From positions 1 to 10,796 of the forward strand of contig JANWYM010000096.1 of NCBI GenBank assembly GCA_025055355.1: a stretch of 10,796 bases of DNA, given 5' to 3'. The DNA comes from Abditibacteriales bacterium (GTDB lineage: Bacteria; Armatimonadota; Abditibacteriia; Abditibacteriales; JANWYM01). The notes beneath the pieces were generated by a model. That model saw nothing but the letters and a program-made list of their open reading frames with translations. It had not been told where the DNA came from and ran no database searches. A program made the translations under genes and the position numbers. Positions 7,056 to 10,796 of the stretch are shown one piece after another (the first letter of the stretch is position 1; the number at the start of each line of letters is the position of its first letter).

Positions 7056-7391
7056 GTGCAGGTTACTGTGGCACAAGGCGTGATGCTTGTCTACGCCCTG
7101 GTGACGGTCATCGGTGGCGTTATGGGATACAAGTCAGCGAAGAGCACAGCCTCACTCATTGCCAGTCTCATCAGCGGCGTGCTGCTCCTGGTCGGTTTCA
7201 CGCTCAGTCGCACGACCCCCCCAGTGGGATGCGGCGTGGCGGCGGCTGTCGCGCTGGCACTAAGCGTTTTCTTCGGAATGCGCCTCATAAAGAAGGGCGC
7301 GAAGATGCCTGCCATTATCATGCTACCGCTCAGTGTCGTATCGCTGCTGGTGTTTGTCTGGGGGATGACGGCAAGCAGTAAACCGTCATAG
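7056..7391 (+). CDS. TMEM14-family small membrane protein
   Basis: A GTG start at 7056 lies 7 nt after GGGAGGGG (7041-7048) and opens a 111-residue, very hydrophobic protein. Four membrane segments are visible, at about 5-23, 31-49, 57-75 and 85-105. The pattern YALVTVIGGVMGYKSAKS.AS near the N-terminus, the loop FFGMRLIKKGAKMPAIIM and the C-terminal LSVVSLLVF match the TMEM14/UPF0136 family. That family is known from eukaryotes (heme transport, fatty-acid export in plastids) and occurs in bacteria such as cyanobacteria without a defined role. It is divergent from the hybrid kinase with about 180 nt between starts. A weak promoter may be TTGCGC (6996-7001), 18 bp, GAAAAT (7020-7025). Substrate unknown; family call fairly secure. 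Confidence 0.82.
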   Translation: MQVTVAQGVMLVYALVTVIGGVMGYKSAKSTASLIASLISGVLLLVGFTLSRTTPPVGCGVAAAVALALSVFFGMRLIKKGAKMPAIIMLPLSVVSLLVFVWGMTASSKPS

Positions 7392-7421
7392 TGGCGTCAA
7401 TTACTGTTTGCTGCTGATGCG

Positions 7422-7589
7422 ACTCCCCTCTTTACCGAGGAGAGGTTAAGGGCGGCTCACCCAACTCCCCTCGTTAGCAAGGAGGGGCAGGGGGCGGTTC
7501 ATCCGACTCCCCTCGTTACCAAGGAGGGGCAGGGGGCGGTCTATCCGACTCCCCTCCTTACCAAGGAGGGGTTAGGGGAGGTTCATACA
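7422..7589. repeat. Four-copy 42-bp tandem hairpin repeat
   Basis: Units start at 7422, 7464, 7506 and 7548 with an exact period of 42 bp. Each begins ACTCCCCTC, has a short central loop (such as GTTACCAA), then AGGAGGGG, a G-rich tract and a TTCATCC-like tail. CCCCTC with GAGGGG (CTCCTT...AAGGAG in the last unit) makes each unit a hairpin. Units 2 and 3 are nearly identical; units 1 and 4 diverge most. There are no unique spacers, so it is not a CRISPR array. It lies between convergent genes (TMEM14 on plus, ABC exporter on minus) and could act as a bidirectional transcription block. Confidence 0.88.
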
Positions 7590-7685
7590 ACAGAAGTCCA
7601 CCACATACGGTCCGACGCTGTATTGACGGCGGAACTTGAGACCGACAATTTGACGGCCTCGCAGCCTCGACGCGACATGCACCAT
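7575..7685 (-). pseudogene. DUF559 (Vsr-like endonuclease) fragment, truncated at the 42-bp array
   Basis: The minus strand from about 7670 to 7587 reads SRLRGRQIV then GLKFRRQYSVGPYVVDFCC. This matches the conserved early core of DUF559 proteins (LRxRQLxGxKFRRQxxIGPYIVDFYC), relatives of very-short-patch-repair endonucleases. The match stops at about 7587-7589, where the last 42-bp repeat unit begins, and the frame ends at TAA 7572-7574 inside the repeat. The rest of the catalytic core (usually an LVIELDG-type strand and later residues) is absent, as is the usual N-terminal helical part, although an ATG at 7685 is in frame. I call it a decayed remnant, not a functional gene. Confidence 0.6.
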
Positions 7686-7709
7686 GCATCGTGCACCGCG
7701 CTTTATGTT

Positions 7710-9563
7710 TCACGCCACGCCCTCGAACTGCTTCTCATACAGCCGCCGATATACCCCGCTACCGTTGCTTAACAACTGCGCGTGGGTGCCGCGTTCGACG
7801 ATGCGCCCTTCGGAGAGAACGAGGATCTCGTCGGCGTTGAGAACGGTCGAGAGGCGGTGGGCGATGATGAAGCAGGTGCGCCCGCGCATGAGATGTTGGA
7901 GGGCGTCTTGAATGGCGGCTTCAGATTCGGAGTCGAGGGCGGAGGTGGCTTCGTCGAGGATGAGAATTTTCGGGTTGCGCAAAATGGCGCGGGCGAGGGC
8001 GAGGCGCTGCTTCTGCCCGCCGCTGAGTTTCGCGCCGCGCTCGCCGACTTCGGTATCGTAGCCTTTCTCCAGCGCCATGATAAAATCATGGGCGTGGGCA
8101 GCACGGGCGGCGGCGATGATATCGTCGTCGCTGGCGTCGGCGCGCCCGAAGCGGATGTTTTCCTTGACCGTCCCCGCGAACAGGAAGTTCTCCTGAAACA
8201 CCTGGGCGATTTGCGCCCGCAGGCTCTCCTGGGTCACGTCGCGCAGGTCGTAACCGTCAATGAGAACGCTGCCCTCCGTCGGATCATAGAAGCGCGGTAT
8301 GAGACTGACGAAGGTGCTTTTACCCGCGCCGCTGGGTCCGACGAGGGCGATAACTTTGCCCGGCTCAGCGACGAAGTTAATGTCTTTGAGCGCAACGGTC
8401 CGCTCCGTGACCGTCGTGGCTTGGACGGGCGCGTCGCCCTCGTAAGCGAACGTCACGTGGCGGAACTCGACGCGCCCCGCAATCGGCGGCAGCGGCTTCG
8501 CGTCGGGTTTGTCCTTGACCGAAGGCACGATGTCCAAAAACTCGAACACTCGCTCCGCGCCCGCCAACGCGCCTTGCAGCATGACGTTGAGGTTGGCGAA
8601 GAACCACGTCGGTCCGAACAGGTTGCCCATGTATTGCAGGAACGCAACAAGCGTGCCGGGCGTCAAGTCGCCGCGCAATGCCCAGCGCCCGCCCCACCAC
8701 ATCACAATGAGAATGCCGCCCATCGCCACACAATGCGTCACCCCGCCGTTCGCTGACCCCCACAATGTCTGCCGCAGGCGGATGCCCACCATCCCCCCCA
8801 GTAGGTCCCCAAAACCGCTCTGCTGCCGCTGCTCCTGCGTGAACGCTTTGACCTCGCGCACGCCCGCGATGCTTTCCTGCAAGTTCTCTGAGACCTTAGC
8901 CGCTTGCTCCTGCACCTCATGTCCGATGTCGCGCATGGGTTTGGAGAAGTAGCGCAGGGTGAACGCTAACAGCGGATAAGTCGGCAGCGCGATGAGGGCA
9001 AGCTGCCAGTGGATGCGAAACAGAACGACGAGGATGACCAACGCTTGCAGGACGTTGGTGATGAGGTCAACAAGGGTGGAGGTGTAAAGCACCTGCATCG
9101 CGCCAGCGTCGTTGTTGAACACAGACATGACGCGCCCGACGCGCTCGCGGCTGAAGTGGGCGAGGGGGAGGCGCATCACTTGGCGGAACAGTTGGTTGCG
9201 CAGGTCCATCATCGCCCGCTCGCCGACGAGGGTGAACAGGTAGCCGCGCGCGGCGTGCACAATGGCGTTCAGCACAGTCGTCGCCAGCCACAGCAGGGCA
9301 GCGAAGGTCAGCCAGTAGAGGCTGCGGTCAAACGCGGCGGGGTCACGGCGCGCCTCCGTAACCTGCCCAAATACTTGGTCAATCAGGATAGCAAACACCC
9401 ACGGCTGCACGAGGTTCAGCCCCGCCGTGACGAGCGCGCACAGCAAGGCGAGGCATTGCAGCCGCCAGTAGGGGCGCAGGTAATGAAGAGCGCGAAGAAG
9501 GACTTTCATGAGTTCAACGGTATCTTCCGCCAACGGATCATCCGTTGGCGGAAGAGATGCCAT
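7710..9563 (-). CDS. MsbA-like half-size ABC exporter (fused membrane and ATPase domains)
   Basis: This 617-residue inner-membrane exporter should work as a homodimer pumping a lipid, drug or peptide. Residues about 25-330 form the six-helix type I exporter domain, starting ALHYLRPYWRLQ. Residues about 365-610 are the ATPase: A-loop Tyr374, Walker A GPSGAGKS (409-416), Q-loop Gln457, signature LSGGQ (513-517), Walker B ILILDE (533-538, catalytic Glu538), D-loop SALD and H-loop His569. All catalytic residues are present, so it should be active. About 12 extra residues (GDAPVQATTVTE) separate the A-loop from the next strand. The start is uncertain: ATG 9563 would make a nearly leaderless mRNA, while ATG 9509 (Met19) is where the family usually begins. 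Neither has a good ribosome binding site. Codons 3-14 from the first start lie in a perfect palindrome. Substrate cannot be read from sequence. Confidence 0.94.
   Translation of the reverse strand: MASLPPTDDPLAEDTVELMKVLLRALHYLRPYWRLQCLALLCALVTAGLNLVQPWVFAILIDQVFGQVTEARRDPAAFDRSLYWLTFAALLWLATTVLNAIVHAARGYLFTLVGERAMMDLRNQLFRQVMRLPLAHFSRERVGRVMSVFNNDAGAMQVLYTSTLVDLITNVLQALVILVVLFRIHWQLALIALPTYPLLAFTLRYFSKPMRDIGHEVQEQAAKVSENLQESIAGVREVKAFTQEQRQQSGFGDLLGGMVGIRLRQTLWGSANGGVTHCVAMGGILIVMWWGGRWALRGDLTPGTLVAFLQYMGNLFGPTWFFANLNVMLQGALAGAERVFEFLDIVPSVKDKPDAKPLPPIAGRVEFRHVTFAYEGDAPVQATTVTERTVALKDINFVAEPGKVIALVGPSGAGKSTFVSLIPRFYDPTEGSVLIDGYDLRDVTQESLRAQIAQVFQENFLFAGTVKENIRFGRADASDDDIIAAARAAHAHDFIMALEKGYDTEVGERGAKLSGGQKQRLALARAILRNPKILILDEATSALDSESEAAIQDALQHLMRGRTCFIIAHRLSTVLNADEILVLSEGRIVERGTHAQLLSNGSGVYRRLYEKQFEGVA
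9523..9555. repeat. Perfect 33-bp palindrome in the 5' end of the ABC gene
   Basis: TCTTCCGCCAACGGAT (9523-9538) and ATCCGTTGGCGGAAGA (9540-9555) are exact reverse complements around a single central C. The element lies between the two candidate starts of the exporter gene (9563 and 9509). It would therefore either encode SLPPTDDPLAED at the N-terminus or form a hairpin in a leader of about 55 nt. It looks like a dispersed palindromic repeat or a strong regulatory hairpin. Confidence 0.9.
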
Positions 9564-9571
9564 CGGTGAGT

Positions 9572-9600
9572 AGTATAACCCCTCCAGCGCGCGTCAGCAA
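9572..9600 (-). promoter_or_regulatory. Promoter of the ABC exporter gene
   Basis: On the minus strand TTGCTG (9595-9600) is followed after exactly 17 bp by TATACT (9572-9577). Transcription would start near 9565, almost on the ATG at 9563, so the mRNA is either leaderless or has a 55-nt leader to ATG 9509 that carries the 33-bp palindrome. Confidence 0.55.
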
Positions 9601-9614
9601 TGAGCGCACGCAGT

Positions 9615-9643
9615 TTGCCCCCGTGCCGATGTCGTGCTATAAT
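9615..9643 (+). promoter_or_regulatory. Promoter of the esterase gene
   Basis: TTGCCC (9615-9620), a 17-bp spacer and a perfect TATAAT (9638-9643) predict a start near 9650. A strong AGGAGGTG (9658-9665) follows 5 nt before ATG 9671. The -35 lies 14 bp from the -35 of the divergent exporter promoter, so the two promoters are back to back. Confidence 0.65.
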
Positions 9644-9670
9644 ACCTGCACCACACCAGGAGGTGTCCGC

Positions 9671-10796
9671 ATGGTTGAACGTTTTCGTTGCCTTGAAGGG
9701 GACTATGGCGCGATGGTCCTGCAGCACCAGTGGCGTCTGGCGGACGAGCGGGAGTTGCAGCGGCGAACGTTCCGCACGCGGGAGGAGTGGATGGGCGAAC
9801 GCGAGCGGATTCGCTCCAACCTGCTCGCGTCGTTGGGGGCGTTCCCCGAGGAGCGCACGCCGCTCAACGCGAAAGTCACGGGGCGGCTGGAGCGCGATGG
9901 CTACGTCGTCGAAAAAATCGCGTTCGAGAGCCGCCCGAACTTCTTCGTGACGGCGAACCTCTATCTGCCCGAAGAGATCACTGCTCCCGCGCCGGCGGTG
10001 TTGTCGGTGCACGGACATGCGAGCACGGCGAAACATCAATCGGCGGTGCAGGCGCGATGCATCGGGCTGGCGCTGCGCGGTTACGTCGTGTTGCAACTGG
10101 ACAAGCCCGGCTACGGTGAGCGCGCCCCGCAGGGACACCACGAAGCGATGTGTTTTCTTCTCGCGGGGCAAACGCTCCAAGGGCTGCAGGTATGGGACAA
10201 CATGCGGGCGATTGACTACCTCTGTTCGCGCCCCGACGTGAACAAGGAGCGCATCGGCATGACCGGCGCGTCAGGGGGCGGTAACCAGACGATGTATACG
10301 GCGGCGGTAGATGACCGCATCAAAGCCGCTGTGCCGGTCTGTTCGGTGGTTATGTACGAAGACCGCTTCCGGCAGGGCGTCGGCTGCGTGTGCGAGATGA
10401 TTCCCAACGTGATGCGCTACGCGAACGGCTGCGATGTGTGCGCGCTCATCGCGCCGCGCCCGCTCCTCATAGTTCACGGCACGCGCGACACGGGCTTCAG
10501 CGTGCAGAGCGCGCGGCGGGTCATGGCGCGGCTCAAAAGCATCTACGGCTTGTTCAACGCCCCCGACGCCGTTGCTGCCCAAGAGTTTGATGCCTCCCAT
10601 GAATACAACCGCGAGATGCGGCAGGCGATGTATGCGTGGTTCGACCGCTGGCTTATGGGCAAAATGATGTCTGACCCTGAACCGGAGATCTGGACGGAGG
10701 CCGAGTGCTCGGACACACTCAATGTTTTCCCCGTCGGCGAGTTTCCCAAAGAGACGAAAACGGTGATGATGTTTTACGGTGAGTTCTGCCAGACGC
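9671..10796 (+). CDS. Alpha/beta-hydrolase, acetyl xylan esterase-like (C-terminus beyond window)
   Basis: The frame from ATG 9671, behind a strong AGGAGGTG, is open for 375 codons to the window end. No signal peptide is seen, so the protein appears cytoplasmic. After an N-terminal helical part (residues 1-65) comes an alpha/beta-hydrolase core: APAPAVLSVHGHASTAKHQ (about 106-124) near the oxyanion region, LQLDKPGYGERAPQG, then the nucleophile elbow MTGASGGGNQT with Ser201. The likely triad partners are Asp273 (VHGTRDTGF) and His310 (FDASHEYN). The GASGGGxQT elbow and the IAPRPLLIVHGTRD strand match the acetyl xylan esterase/dienelactone hydrolase-like group common in planctomycetes and relatives, many probably acting on acetylated sugars. 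A further region from about residue 335 (DPEPEIWTEAECSDTLNVFP) begins a second segment cut by the window. A cysteine cluster (CVC, CDVC) lies near 239-257. Substrate unproven. Confidence 0.88.
   Translation, partial: MVERFRCLEGDYGAMVLQHQWRLADERELQRRTFRTREEWMGERERIRSNLLASLGAFPEERTPLNAKVTGRLERDGYVVEKIAFESRPNFFVTANLYLPEEITAPAPAVLSVHGHASTAKHQSAVQARCIGLALRGYVVLQLDKPGYGERAPQGHHEAMCFLLAGQTLQGLQVWDNMRAIDYLCSRPDVNKERIGMTGASGGGNQTMYTAAVDDRIKAAVPVCSVVMYEDRFRQGVGCVCEMIPNVMRYANGCDVCALIAPRPLLIVHGTRDTGFSVQSARRVMARLKSIYGLFNAPDAVAAQEFDASHEYNREMRQAMYAWFDRWLMGKMMSDPEPEIWTEAECSDTLNVFPVGEFPKETKTVMMFYGEFCQT

Larger units (their letters stand above)
7392..7709. other. Convergent intergenic region
   Basis: This 318-nt gap between the TMEM14 gene and the end of the ABC exporter gene holds the 42-bp tandem array (7422-7589) and the DUF559 remnant (7575-7685). 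Beyond these are only about 30 nt after the TMEM14 stop, and a short self-complementary stretch near 7676-7695 containing ATGCACCATGCAT. No T-rich intrinsic terminator was found for either gene. Confidence 0.7.

Noticed and set aside
7422..7589. Possible CRISPR array
   Set aside because: The repeats are directly tandem with a 42-bp period and no unique spacers, and no cas gene is nearby.
7782..8756. Long plus-strand open frame (324 codons) antisense to the ABC exporter
   Set aside because: It lies opposite a strongly conserved ATPase domain, its translation is low-complexity with no family features, and no start signal was seen. It is a GC-rich shadow.
1..10796. A novel defence or mobile system
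   Set aside because: Apart from the DUF559 fragment, no nuclease, helicase, toxin, integrase, transposase or reverse transcriptase was recognised. The gene set is ordinary signalling, transport and secreted enzymes.

Overview
This is a GC-rich bacterial chromosomal window with seven protein-coding genes, two of them cut by the window edges, on both strands. No rRNA, tRNA, CRISPR array, intact insertion sequence or phage gene was seen. Strong Shine-Dalgarno sites and sigma70-type promoters, secreted proteins of the DUF1080-like and amidotransferase-fold kinds, a planctomycete/armatimonadete-style esterase and many short intergenic palindromes suggest an environmental, possibly thermophilic, bacterium of the Armatimonadota/Fervidibacterota sort. 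That placement is inference from gene style only.

Layout. 1-1020 (minus): N-terminal 340 residues of an exported protein with an amidotransferase-like fold. 1179-1802 (minus): small secreted protein of the DUF1080/concanavalin A-like fold, with its own promoter. 2015-3511 and 3589-6873 (minus): a two-gene signalling operon. Its first gene is a membrane hybrid histidine kinase (3 TM-GAF-PAS-HisKA-HATPase-REC-REC-HPt); its second is a soluble REC-PAS-HisKA-HATPase protein. 7056-7391 (plus): a small TMEM14-family membrane protein, transcribed divergently from the kinase. 7392-7709: a gap holding a four-copy 42-bp tandem hairpin repeat that abuts a broken DUF559 endonuclease fragment. 7710-9563 (minus): an MsbA-like half-size ABC exporter. 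9671 to the end (plus): an alpha/beta-hydrolase esterase, divergent from the exporter and lacking its C-terminus.

How the genes work together. The hybrid kinase carries every element of a multistep phosphorelay (His to Asp to HPt His). Its HPt could pass phosphate to the REC domain of the downstream protein, which is itself a kinase. No DNA-binding output domain is encoded nearby, so the final target is unknown. The two secreted proteins and the esterase fit breakdown of plant or microbial polysaccharide, but nothing ties them to the signalling operon except proximity.

No clearly new biological system is present. The most curious signals are repeat elements meeting genes: the 42-bp array joined to the DUF559 fragment, a perfect 33-bp palindrome inside the 5' end of the ABC gene, octanucleotide repeats coding for both linkers around the first receiver domain of the hybrid kinase, and a palindrome in that kinase's leader.
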